Shown in pieces: positions 24,201-38,200 of a stretch of DNA of 64,000 nucleotides. Both the position numbers and the translations under genes were made by a program. Source of the stretch: Nymphalis io (taxonomy: Eukaryota > Arthropoda > Insecta > Lepidoptera > Nymphalidae); assembly GCF_905147045.1 (NCBI RefSeq), contig NC_065890.1, positions 1,178,001 through 1,242,000 of the forward strand. The letters run 5' to 3'. Each line of letters starts with the position of its first letter. Position 1 is the stretch's first letter. The notes under the pieces were generated by a model, which searched no databases, was not told where the DNA came from, and worked only from the letters and a program-made list of their open reading frames with translations.

Positions 24201-27200
24201 AATTGTATCTAAATATATAACGTATTTATTATAATATACGTTGTTTTTTTAACCGTAAATAAATAAAAATAATTATTTCCTTTATATTATTCAATTGAAG
24301 ACAAATTATTTGAGAGTGCATTTCAGATCAATATTCAACGTTTAGGTTACAAATGCTACGTTGAAATTTTAGCTGTTTTTTTTAAATTTTACCTGCAATT
24401 CCAAATAGCTTGAATAGAAATTAAACGAACGGAATGACTGATACTGTATTATGTTAGACAGTTCGCCGACGTACACCATGAACATCATTGTCGATATCAG
24501 CTGTAGTATTGATACGAACACCACCTGTAAGAATTTCAATTTATAATTCCAAAAGCCAGGGATATTCCCTATTTTTTTGCTATCACATAATATTATTATA
24601 TAATTTAAGTGCCCACTGCTAATGTCAAAAAAAGTCCCTGAATTTTTCCTAGCTTTCCTTGACCATTATTTAATTTTAAAGAGAGATGAAGCCTTTAAAT
24701 TAAGGTTTAAAAATCTGAACTACGCTTTATATTATTACTTTTTGGTATTTTTGAATCACGTATTCATCTCAAGCTCAATGGCTCTAAGAGAGAGAGGTAA
24801 CCTGAATGGCTCGGATAAAATTCTGCTACATGTATATCCACCAAACCGCACTAAGCTTCCTTTCTCAACTTCCTCCCAGGGAGCTAAAATACAAACGAGG
24901 CAGACGACTATTGTAGAGAAACGTTTACGTGGAAAATACTTCAATTATTCTACTTAATCATGATAATTATAATAACATGTTGAATTTTTTTTAATTTAAT
25001 ATTTTAGTTTAATAATTACAGCAGTTTATACCTACCTCTGATTGCTTCTTTGGCAATATATCACCAACTCCATTTTGGGTGAAGGTGGTCAGGACAAAGT
25101 ACAGTGAACAGATGTAGTAACTGTGGCACCACGGCTTACCGTTGTCTATGAGAAAATGAAAATTATAAAAATCCATGTCTATCTTTAAAAATATTTTAGT
25201 GCGAAAACAAACTATAAACGGAAGATCGACTGGATCGACTATCATGACAGTTGTTCCATACATTTTCATGCAAAAGTTTTTCTTGTTTGTCTTTATAATA
25301 TCAACTAACTCACAACTAGAAGCACATCACTGTCTATAATAAATACTCTATATCCTTCAGCCGATTCACACAGGCAGGGCGTCCGTTGAGTATTGCTTAC
25401 AAGTATTATATAAAAAAGTGTGATTATTTTTGTTTGTGGTCTATGTGTTCATGTATTGTTCATCAAAGCGATTTACAACTTTGTAAACGTCGTCACATTA
25501 TTTATTTTAGTTGTTAATTCACTTTGTTGTTTCATAAAAAAATATATATATATTAACCTCTGTCATATGTACGCATTTGGATGCGCTATGTATATTTCGA
25601 TAAAACATAATAATAACAATAAAGTTATAACCATTATAAATCCACGAGGACTTCGGATCTGTCTTCTCTTCCAGCACTCCGATGAAGTACCAGAAGCAGG
25701 CGGAGATATGGACGAATATGGTGAACCAAATCAAAACCGTAATAGCGGTCGAAATCGTTAAGTTAATGGATATTCGCCGATGATGATGACTCAGACATTT
25801 ATACACGGACACCTTAAATTTATAAAACTGTAGTAATAAAATATACGAAACCATATATATCTTTAATACCTAAAAAGATGAATATGACCTTAAATGTTAG
25901 TATCATAATATGTTAAGTAGAATTATGATTTTGAATCTACTTTTGTACTACTTCTACTATAGCAGCCTTACTTGATACTGATCCCTCACTTGCTTTCATT
26001 ATTGATTTGAGATTCGAAAGAAGATACATTCCTAATCACTCGCTACACAACGTTCATAAGGAAGAGCGTTAGCACATAGTCGCACAGTTAACAACCATAA
26101 TGTTAATCAATTGATTTTATACATTTGTTTACTTATTTATGAATTTTCATGTGCTTAATTTGTGTTTTTAATTCATCTCGTGCTTGACAGTGAAAAAAAC
26201 ATCGTGAGGAATGCACACCTGCATGTGTCTAATTTCATTGAAATTCTGCCACATGTGTATTCTACCAACCCGCATTGGAACAGCGTGTTGGAATAAGCTC
26301 CAAACCTTCTCCTCAAAAGGAGGCCAGCAGTGGGACATTAACAGGCTGTTTACTTATTATTATTTTTTATAACTTATCGCTTTCAATTTTGTAAACATAA
26401 AGATCATATAATTACTAATGTTCACGTGTAAATATTGCACTGGCTGACTCGGCCTTTAAACAATAGCACACAGATACTTTTTTTTTTAAATATACAAGCT
26501 AGCGCTTGACTGTTATTATACCTGATGGAAAGTGAATTAACAGTCTAAGGTGGAGCGCGCTTGCCTAGAAGATGCCTATTCACTCTCGACTTGAAGGTAC
26601 TCATATTGTAGGTGGTGGGGAAAACGGTGGTCGGAAGGGTATTCCAGATCTTACTATCAGGGTATATTTAAATTATCAGTTTCAAGCTATAAGATTATTG
26701 GTCAATGGCAGGCGATGACCAATGAGCGCTCAGATTAAAGCCAACTTAGTTTTCCTAACTTTGAACAGCGCTTTAGAAACTAGAGTATAAGTATTGTTTT
26801 TTTGGATAGGTTAACTTATTTAAGTTGGTGGTATCTACGTTGATGGGCTTGCTTATATATTGTTACATACTTGTGTTACTTACGATTCTAAATAATCTAT
26901 TTAACCTTAGCAAAGAAAATGTCATCATCGTATTATTTTCGCTGAAGTAGCAAAATATTTCTATCGGTATGATTGAGATCACATCAAATTTAAATTCCGC
27001 TTTGAAATATCTAAAAAGTCATATTATATTATTTTATACTTAGAAAATGTATAAGATTAGTTTTGACTTTACTATCGTGTGCGTATTAACTCACACAACG
27101 AGAAAGATGTTTGGCCTAAATGCTAATGAAGATCGTGGGAAGATACGTTAGTTTATTAAACAATAGTTATATAGCAAATAGAGAGATCACCTATATATTT

Positions 27201-27744
27201 TAAGTTAACTGTCATAAATGAAGTTCGAATTGCAATAACTGAAGCAAAGTGAACGCTTACGTAAAAAAAAAACATCCTTTTAAATACAAACGGCATTTAG
27301 CGGCAATTTTGAACAAATATATAATATTTGATGTACTAAAAAATCCGTATTGTCATTAGGTACTAAACGGCGCAATCACATAGCTATGGAAAGATGCGTT
27401 CAAAGCTCTTACTTCTCTCGGATCTTCATCAAACCATTCAAAACGTCATCGTCATCGATTGCAACGATTTTCGGCAGATAATATTGAATAAAAAACTTCC
27501 ATAAGAAGCAAAAATCAAATAAATAAAGCGCTAAAATCAACAAGGGTCTGTTATCTTGGAAGCCTGCGTTATAAACGTCAGCATAGATGCAAAACAACGA
27601 CACAGTTATCACGTAGATCCTCATGATGTACTGTCTGATGTTGAAGTATCTGAAAAATCTCTGCTCGCGTATAATGGTCGATATAGTTGTACTGTGTTCT
27701 TTTATAATAAATGGCGTATTGGTTCCAATACCGGCTATATAATT
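18297..27744 (-). CDS. CNGK-like channel, repeat 4 and C-terminal tail (exons 33-41)
   Basis: Exons: 27744-27413, 27010-26884, 25827-25632, 25145-25036, 24524-24393, 22389-22198, 21779-21701, 20347-20220 and 19208-18297. S1 is MRIYVITVSLFCIYADVY and S2 LLILALYLFDFCFLWKFF. S3 is FKFDVISIIPIEIFCYF and S4 LLRLNRLFRIFYKFKV. S5 is WFTIFVHISACFWYFIGV. The pore is YFVLTTFTQNGVGDILP, with GVGD at about 1796-1799. S6 is VVFVSILQLISTMMFMVYVG. The C-linker has NKYSLHLWRESRGLQVPHFL. The CNBD is the most canonical (HQLFNGCEPAFLRHLV, MYFIHTGRV, CFGELQGLIYN, LRSYKTAIKSQILTL), with Lys at the usual cassette Arg. The last 260 residues are polar, with acidic and Lys/Arg-rich stretches (KKRKIHVRYR) and no domain I know. 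Another R1-like LINE fragment sits between the CNBD exons 39 and 40. Confidence 0.85.
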
Positions 27745-30700
27745 CTAAAACAAAATAAAGAGTTAAATTATATAAGCTTATTATAAAATTATCATTGCAC
27801 CTACGATATATGTGTGTAGCAGGCAGGATAGAGGACACACTTCTAGCTATTAAGTAAATATTTACATAATTATAACTAAATGGCATGTGTTGTCTGATTA
27901 TTAAATACATAAAATACAAAAGATATTAATAAAATCATTAAATATTTAATCCACTACAGTTAAGTGTAACGTAACTTTGAATTGAAATAGCATAATTTTA
28001 TTTTATGCAATAATTAAGGAAACTCAGAATTTGCGGGTCTTTAATCTCGGCATTTTTAAAGCAAAAGAGTGACATTTAGATATCAAATATAAACATAGCT
28101 TAAATAAACTTTAAGAACACGAATACTAATGACACGTTTACAACCCAACCTCGTTCGTCGGTCGATAATATTTCAAAAGTTCAAAGACAGCTGGATAATC
28201 TTTGATGATATTAAAGAATCCTTGGGAATTTATTTGCAACAAGTGTACTTGATTGTTCGTAGTTATAGACACTGGACACCGTATCGTATCTCCATGCAAA
28301 TTTCCAAACATACTAGTGAAAAAAGAAAAAATATATATGAAGTGAATATGAATATAATATATTTAATTTTATAAAATAGGGATAACAGACAATCAAAATA
28401 ATGTTAAGTCCAGTTGTGTATATGAAAAATGTTTAGCAACGGCCCGAAAATGTCGCACAGCTGAGCAGCTAATCAAGCTGCTCCAATGCGGGTTGGTGCA
28501 TTCTTATGTGTTAACGTTTATGACCCTGTTCAGAATAGTTTACATCAAATGTCAATATTATGTGTACATTGCTTGGCTCGAAGAAAGGAAAAAGCAAAAT
28601 ATAGCTCATAAAGCGTTGTGGTCACTGTAAAACATTCATAACGCGTTATGATCACTGGAAATATATCGTAAGTATCAAAATCCATGACGCGGTCTGAATC
28701 CTGGTTGATGCAACAGCATCACGATGGATAGATTGTAATTTATTGACTTGGAAATATAAATGAGATAATATTACAAAATGTGTATATTTATCCTAAGCGT
28801 CCAAAATATATAAATATTATAATTCATAATCTAACCTGCCCTTCGCGAGTGTGATCCAAGCATCATTATCCCTAGTATCCTTCAATTCAACACTTCCTTT
28901 ATCAACTATATAAATGTCAGAAATAACATCATCCACGTCTATGATAGTTGTGTCTCTCGTGAAATAGAGGCTGCGAACTGCTCGACCTACTGTACGGAGA
29001 AGCGATACATCGCTCTGATTAAGTATAGGGCACTGTAACACAATAAAACATTTTAAACGCTAAATAACACGTTATTATTATATTTTTTTCTTGAAATTAA
29101 ACAAATGTTTAGTTACATAATATTCAATTTTTTAATTATATAATATGCAAAGCCAATTTATTATTACTAGATAAGTTTAGCGTAACTCACTTGGCTAAAT
29201 GTTGTTCCGTATATATGTAAAATTGCATCAGTTCGTAAGGTGATTTGTTCACATAACTTTAACACATTCCTGTAATCCAAGCCTCCCATTTTATCCCAAT
29301 TATATTCGTAGTAATCGAGTACTTGTCTAAAATGTATTTAGAACTATGTATAGTAATTTCCTTGCCTATAATACTGTGGTTCCCTAATGGTCAAAAATCG
29401 ACTATAATCATTATTGAATATTTCAGGAATATTATACATGAGTTGGCATATTTTGAATATTTTTTAATCTATAATTATTTTCATAATATTTTTATTAACA
29501 ATACTAAAGCTCGTTAATAAAATCCGTTGATAAACAAAGAAAAAGGTACTGAACTCTTTTGCTTTCATCTATTTATATGCTTATTTAGTTCGGTAATTTT
29601 AAAATGTTCAAGAGCTGTACATACTTTTGCAGTTGAGGGTCGAGGTTCTCCCTGTTCATAAATACCGTTATGTCCTTAATGTGCTCTTGGAACGAAGCTA
29701 ACGCTTTATTTACGTTTGCTCGAATACTAATTATTCTTACAGAGAAATACGTAGTTATAAGTGCTCCTGAAATTATGCATTTTTTAAAAATCTAAACGAA
29801 AAAACGAATCCCTGAGGGTTAAAATTTATTTAGTTATACAAGCTTTTATTTAACTTGCAATGATTGTTTTAATAGTTTGTTAGGTCATATCTTACAAGCT
29901 GCACAGAACCATCTTATGATATGTTGTGAAGTTGAAATTTTACATGTCAAATCATGACCTGATTCTACACCAATATGAAATTGATTTATATTGACGTCAT
30001 AGAGTAAGGATGACTTGTTCAATGACTCGAAATGTGTGCTAATCGACTTCTAACTGGATTATATTAACACGGATTATTTTGAATACAAATGAATATACAT
30101 TAATTAAATGTCGATCGCCTCACCTACAGTCATACCAGCGATAAGCACTTGCATTATATTGAAGTTGGACGGCTTGAAGCTACTGTATCCTGTCGTTGTG
30201 GTTTCATAGACGACCCAAAAATATGAACCCAGGTGGAGATTCCAAGGTGATTCGGTCAGATTGAAACGAACTAACACAGAACGATAAGCTAGTTTAATAC
30301 ATAACTAAAATTAAATTAAAAACTTAAGTAAGCCCCGACACAAAAATATCTCCAAAAAGTAAAAAAAATAGTATGTTTGTTTGCTGTAGTAATATTTTTT
30401 AGGCAAGCGTCTACGCGTTGACCCGAGATGGCCTAGTCGTTAGAATGCGTGAATTTTAACCGATGATCGTGGGTTCAACCCGGGCAAGCACCACTGTATT
30501 TTAATGTGCTTAATTTGTGTTTATAATTCATCTCGTGCTTGACGGTGAATGAAAACATCGTGAGGTAACCTGCATTTGTCTAATTTCATTAAAATTATGC
30601 ATTATGGAGTAGCGTAGTGGAATAAGCTCCAAACCTTCTCCTCAAAAGGGAGAGAAGGCCATAGCCCAGCAGTGGGACATTAACAGGGTGTTACTGTCCA

Positions 30701-33700
30701 TGCGTCGGGTGATCGAAATTTCAAATCAATCTGAATTCCTTTAGTCAAGTAGGAAATGAGCTAATGATCTTCAAACGCCTGGACAGATCTCCATAATTTT
30801 TTGCTAAGAAACATTTCGATCACATTAAGTTTCAAACAGAAGAAACCGTATCAAAATAAGTCCATTCGTTTGGGAGCTACGATGCCACAGACGGATACTT
30901 TTAACGTCAGGGCTTAAAATTTTTTATAAAATTGTTAAATACTAGAATAAATAAGCACGTTTAAACATGAAGGAACATATTGTATTATTGCAACAAAATA
31001 TATTTCGATAACGATTGTTAGACGTACAAAGCATACCTAACTCTTATAATTGATGTACAAAAAAAATTAAAACGGTTAAACGTTAACATTTGTTTATACT
31101 ACTGTAGGAATATAGGAGGGTAGTAGTGGGAGGAAGTGTATTTAAAGGACGGTAGACAGTTTGTTAGTGTCGTGTTGCTAGGAAATGTCTTCCGACGGGG
31201 CGTGGCCTAGTGGCGCGACTTGATCACGTGTTATTTACTATTGGTCGTAGGGTTTTGTGTAGGCTTGTCTGGGTAGACACCACTCACTCATCAGATATTC
31301 AATGGATATATGGCGGTTGGCGTGGTTGGTTGCCTTTCACGTTGAAGGTTGTGGGTTCGATTCCCACCCAGAACAGACATTTGTGTGCATGAACATGTCT
31401 TGTTGTCCTGAGTCTGGGTGTAATTATGTATATAAGTGTGTATTTACAAAAGAAAAGTAGTATATGTAGTATATCAGTTGTCTGGTATATTTTTATTAAA
31501 TATTATTATTATATTATTATTAAAGGATATTATTATTAAATAATATCCTGGGTAATAATAATAATAATAATTCTTTAGAAAAACTATTTCTCAATAATAT
31601 TATACTTACATGCGGTATTAAAAAGTTGTATCCAAGAACCGCCTTTATCATCGTGAGGTACGATAAACCAAGAACTACTTCCAATAGTGTAAAATATATT
31701 GGCTGAACAGTACACCACAAAGCAAGTCAGTACATTCAGTAAAGCTAAGAATAACGGGATGGCTTTTATACTGAAATCAAATAGCAATAAAAGCCAATAA
31801 ATATATAAGAGATTAAAACACTACTACACACTACTTTTTGGTTTCAGTATGAGGGCTTAGTTCATAGATTTAATAAAATTCGTTTGCTTTAATTCCTTAT
31901 ACCATAAATAATGTAAAGCTGAAATATGGAATGATAAAGAAAGAAATACGAGAATCTTAAATAAGTCAGGTTAATATTTCTGAAATCGCACCAAGATTAC
32001 TATATTTTTAATAGGTTAATTCGTTTATATAATTGTAATTTTTTATTAATACCCAATGCAGGGCTTTGTACAGACCCACTTGGGTGGGGTAAAATGGTGT
32101 CTGAGCCATGGTGGAATTACAAGAGACATAACGTGATAACCTTCGACATGTTTGGGTCACCATTGATGCAGTACCATGTAATATACTTTTTACAGTAATA
32201 TTGTCTATGGATGAAGTTGAATATTTCCCATCATTTGACCTATTTGCTGGTCTTTCTAAAATAATTATATAAAAAACAAAAAATATATCTACGACGTAAT
32301 TTTAATCTTATTAAGGTTATGTTATTCTCCAATAAATGAGAATTTTAACCAGCAATGGTAAATTTACAGGCTGTTGGCTGTTTACTGGCTATATACTTTG
32401 AAGATTTTAGTATAATAAGCAAAATTCTTACACAAGTAAGAGATCTCGGCGTATGAGTCCGTCCAGACCAAGCAGAGCACTCGGCATTCTGTACAGCTGC
32501 AGAACTCGATTTAACATCAGAAACTGTTTCGCTGGCGCTTCTCTATATTTATCCTCTACAAAAATTAAAGATTTGCTTTTCAAAGTAATGCATACGTCTT
32601 GTTCCAGAGTTCAAGCAACGTTATGTACGAAGAAGTAAATGTCGAGTTGTATGTAATTAAAAAATAAATACTGATACGACTTAATGACCTAAATCTATTG
32701 TACCTTTTATAAAAAATACCATAGAGTACGTATGCTATTTTTTGAAAGAGAAGATACAAAAGCGTGTCGCAAACGCGCAATTGGAACTTTGAAAAAATAA
32801 TTGATTATGCAAGAAATAACGAACACCTAATATTTACAGTAACAGTAAAAGCCTGTTAATGTCCCACTGCTGGGCTAAGGCCTCCTCTCCCTTTTGAGGA
32901 GAAGGTTTGGAGCTTATTCTACCACGCTGCTCCAATGCGGGTTGGTAGAATACACATGTGACAGAATTTCAATGAAATTAGACACATGCAGGTTTCCTCA
33001 CGATGTTTTCCTTCACCGTCAAGCACGAGATGAATTATAAACACAAATTAAGCACATGAAAATTCAGTGGTGCTTGCCCGGGTTTGAACCCACGGACATC
33101 GGTTAAGATTCACGCGTTCTAACATAATATTTATTAAAATATAATTTATATTACGAAACGATTCCTTCCAAGACGTTTCTAGTCGTTCTAAAGGTAAGCA
33201 TCCAAATAGGTCCGTCAGAAAGGCGCCTTTCAGGTAATGGGCTGCTGTACTCGCGGGGTGATATACTAGAATTCCTCTCTCGTTGTAGTAACCGATCAAC
33301 AGTCGTTGTAATCTGTGTGAAAAAAAATAGTGCAAGAACGTCTGGGTAGGTACCACCGATTAATCAAATATTCTACTACCAGCCGGCAATAATAAGTATT
33401 GTTGGTATTAACTACAGGCACAAGGGACATAACATCTTAATACCAAAGGTTGGTGGTGTATTGGGAATTTACGGTAAGGTTAATATTTCTCAGATCGCCA
33501 ATCGCTATAGACGGTGGTGACTACTTACCATCAGGTGGCCTCATCGTCAGCTCAGCTCATCAGCCCGTCCGCCTTCTAATACCATAAAAATAAGATTGAT
33601 TTCACTCTAAGGTGTGTGTCTACGGTGTTAGCACCATCCTGTATCTCTTGTGTCTAAATTTATACTCACTCGCCGTCTAAACCGAAACACACCAATATAT

Positions 33701-35179
33701 ATTTATGTTTGTCTGGGATTCAAACTCACATATCAAAATACGCAGAACAGTCAAGCATCGTAGCAATAAAGTAAAGCCAGGGCCATTGTATAACCAAGTA
33801 CGTGTAGCCAGGATACACCATTGCGGAGAGGATCGCGCAGCATCCGCGAAACCATTCGTGATGGACCACGTAGCGACTATCTGGCCGGATAGTGAAGCGA
33901 GGAAAAATGTACCTTTGATAATGATTAATGTTAATAAGTAATGTATTGGAATTGGTTACACTTACTATCTCCTTAAATGTTTATATATGTCATTGTTGAT
34001 TGCTTTTTACATATATGAAATGACAAAAGACAAACGAAGAAACAATAACAATAAATTAATAAAAAAATCTACGCTGGACGGAAGATAGCTGCGGAGAGAA
34101 TTTAGGCTTTACAAAGTCTCGAAGGTGTTCTTCCTAAAATCGGACGTTACTGAATATTTGTTGAAAGAAAAACCTAATTATTTTTTTATTGTCGGGTCAA
34201 TTAGTCTAAATCGGTCAACTCAACTCAAATGAAACGTTCGTTTCGGGATCTGCGGCTACTAAAACAACGAAAACTAAACGGATTTATAACTACACTAACC
34301 TTAAGAATGAAAGTAGACCCAATCTATAAAACGGCTGAAGAAACGCATTGTCCTGTTCAAATTTTCTCGGCTCACGAAATTTTTCAACACTAGGTGCCGG
34401 GTCTGGTGACTTGTAGCTCATGAATGATTCTCGGCGTATTTGTACACGCGGATATAGCTGAGAAAATATTCATAAGTCTACATATTTCTCATTCAACGGA
34501 ATCGAAATACGTCAAAATCATAACTTGAATGTACTGAAATAGCTTATTTGTTATTATCAACGAGAATGATTACACAGAATATTTAAAACCTGGATACTTT
34601 TACTGAAAACTATAACAAAAAGTGTTTAACGACGAGTTAATATACTGAAACTTACAGGCTGTTCCTTGATGAACTGTATAGTATCTTTTATTTGTGGTAT
34701 ATTAATTACATTTAATAAATGTTTTCTTGATATTGAAAACACTTCGACGTATGTCACCGCTCGTATTGTATAAAATGCTGGTAGCCCTGTTGATTAATTT
34801 TAAATTTGCATGAAAATTATATAAATAAAACAAACTATATTATATGTTTTGTATAATGTCTACATAAAGTGACATTATATAGTATTTGATAGTATTATTA
34901 TTACATAGTGATAAAGCAAAAACTAGTCCACAAATGACGTAAAGAAAAAAAAACAACACAAAAACCTTGAATACGCCACCAACCATGTTATGGTTGTTCT
35001 AAGCTCTAATGCATGTAATTACACTTCCTTACTAACCCTTTATATTGGATCACAACAATTCAAATGCTGTGAGCCGTAGAATAAATAATTAATGGATACC
35101 AAACCAGACAGGCCAACAACCTACCACAGGTGAAACATTTTTAATTTAGCATATTAAATTAAATATATTAACTAATTCT

Positions 35180-35255
<76 letters not shown>

Positions 35256-38200
35256 ATGTTTAAAAATCACTTCTTACTTAAGAGACATACGAATACTCCG
35301 AAATGACTCCTTCCATTCAGTTCGCCAACGACCTCCTTCGTATCAGGACTAATGACCTGCACATCCAAAGGTTAATAAAATATTACCAGCCAGTTTGCAT
35401 TTATAAATCAATCAAGGTGCGCCAAAGCTCGCGGTCCTCCGCCTTCCGCATCCAGTCGGTACATTTATAAATAGATAGTAATAATGATCCCTGCTTTTTT
35501 TTTTTTTATAGAATAGGAAGGTGGACGAGCATATGGGCCACCTGATGGTAAGTGGTCACCAAACGCTCTTAGACATTGGCATTGTAAGAAATGTCAACCA
35601 TCGCTTATAGCCAATGCGCCACCAACCTTGGGAACTAAGATTTTATGTCCCTTGTGCCTGTAATTACACTTATAGACTTATATAATTAGACGCTGTTGGT
35701 CTTAGTAAAATATGTAATATTAAAACATAAATAACGTATTTCCTGACCTCGCATATTCCTCGCTTAACGACGTACATCTCGTTGACCATATCGCCAGTGT
35801 TCAATAGAATCTCGTTTGGAGACGTGCAGAAAAACTTTGCCTTCGATGATATATTCTTCAAATCTTCTTTATTAAGTAACTAATAATTGTAATCATGTGT
35901 AAATTAATGAAGTTGAGACAAGTTAATGATCATTGACCGCTTTGTGCGTAAAATTATACGTGCATGATTTGTTCACGTTTCTGTACCTGTTATTTCACCG
36001 GTTGTATCGGATTGTCGTCCCATCGGATTAAAAGAAGAGTAAACTAACGTGGACTGAGTGAGTGGCTAGAGTGGACTTTTGCTTATACAAACATTGGGCA
36101 CAATAATATCCCTTTCACAGATCCTTCAGCTGCAGTAGTTGAAATCCAGTCAGCAGGACATTTTCAATAATAATTAAAAAAAACCCTTTTTTTTTCAATA
36201 ATTGTAATATTATTGTTATATAATAATATTTTTCACCTTTATAAATGGTATGCAGAGGATGTACTTGCTTCTCTGCCTCGCAACTATGTCTTGATACACG
36301 TGCGCCGGTAAATCGTAAAATATCGAGTTTTGTCGATTTGTTATCGAGTAAGCCTACAAATTAACATAAAACATAAAATCAAACCAGTACGATCAACGGA
36401 CACGTTGTTGAAAATATTTCTTAAGCACCGACATATTTATTTTTATTCATTACATTATATAGTACCGTACCGTAACAGCCTGTGAATGTCCCACTGCTGG
36501 GATAAAGGCCTCCTCTCCTCTTTTTGAGGAGAAGGTTTGGAGCTTATTCCTTCGCGTTTTCCTTCACCGTAAAGCACGAGATGAATTATAATCACAAATT
36601 AAGCACATGAAAATTCAGTGGTGCTTGCCCGGGTTTGAACCCACGATCATCGGTTAAGATTCACATGTTCTTACCACTGGGCCATCTCGGCTTGATTTTA
36701 TTTATACAAACATAAGTAATTTGTACACTTCTAAATTAATGGAAATTTAATTATTTACAATAATACATGAATCATATTCTATAGGAAATACAATGATAAC
36801 ATTATTTTCATCAAAATGTCAATGATATTTAAATTCAAACTACGATTAATTAACAAACAATCAAAAAAGACCAATATTTGTAATCAAGTCACTCAATTAT
36901 TGAAAAAATATATATTAATTAATACCCCAAGTGTGATGTTTCACTATTAAATATGGCTATTGAATATGTTTTAACATGTCTATGTTTTGGTCACGAATTG
37001 AGACTCCACATCCACAATGCACCTTGGTATCGTAATTTCTCTCCCCGCATTTAAACACTTTAAATTAATACTATTTTTTTTCAAAAGGAATATGTTAAGA
37101 GAGATTTCAAGATGCTATGATAATGACACCTTTATAGTAAGCATAAGTTTTTACATTTTTAGTAAAGATCAATTCAGATTCTTAGTAAGTCAACCTTAGT
37201 ATTATATAGTATTTGATAATAATACAATTATTTTTGTGACATTTGCCATTATAATTATTGAAGTTACAATTGATGAGGTTTTACATCTTTTTTTTTCATC
37301 TATAAGCTTACGCTTGACCACAATGGCGCATCGAGAGCTACTTTATTAAATACATATAGTATTCTTATAAATAAGTCTTTTTGTAACCTTATCCGTATAC
37401 CAACGGAGCTGTAAATATTCGATAAACCGTTGTCTGATAATCGGATCCACTTCGTTCCTTACCAAAAAGCTTGATACGTTTTCTATGCGTGACTCGTAAT
37501 CTTCCCTGGTATTATATAAAAAAAAATTATTATTCATCTCATACAATAGATTACAAAATTAACGAAACTATTTTTATATACCTCAGAGCTGTCGTGACCA
37601 TAATAGTAGCGGAATATATAGCTTCGATTGATATATACAGGACAATGCATATTTCTAAAACGAACATCGTGTAGAGGACGTTGTTTAAGTTTTCTATGCC
37701 CCAAGTTTCTATGTGAGCTAAAATTTCAAAACTACTTATTAGTAAATACTTCTCGAGTTATCGCATGCTTAAATTGTCTCTCTCTAATCAGCAGTGAACA
37801 TTTACGGGCTGTTCCTTGCATCCCTTACTTTAATAAACGCAGTAAATATTTTTAAAATAAATCTCACAAGTTGCTTGAAAATATTACTTACATTAACATT
37901 ATATTATAATCGTTATTTTATATAGTCCTTTACATAGACAAAAATCAAGTTGACACCTTATTTGAACGTTTTTAACCGAGTACCATCATAGTCTGAGGGA
38001 ACACTTGCATAAACTACCAATACGGTAAATACATACTTGTAAAAGTAATCATAGAGATCGCCCAGTACAGCCCAAAAGTAATTCTATTTTCAACTGTATC
38101 TTCGTCCAGCGGTTGTTCCTCCCAATACGGTGCATGGGTAAAATTTGAAACCAGACAATAACCAAATCTAAAATAAGACTTTATACTCAGATGATGATTG

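Noticed and set aside
24622..24957. 111-codon plus-strand frame
   Set aside because: Lies in an intron of the channel gene and has no coding features; chance frame.
27578..27919. 113-codon minus-strand frame with Tyr-rich segment
   Set aside because: Wrong frame over channel exon 33; the overlapping frame continues into S1 and S2 with correct splice phases.
28817..29041. Treating each CNBD-bearing frame as a separate small gene
   Set aside because: Splice phases connect them into larger four-repeat units; isolated they lack starts and ends.
31320..31380. tRNA-like sequence with box B (gtgggttcgattcccacc)
   Set aside because: It is the head of a family III SINE, not a foldable tRNA gene; the same head recurs with the SINE body elsewhere.
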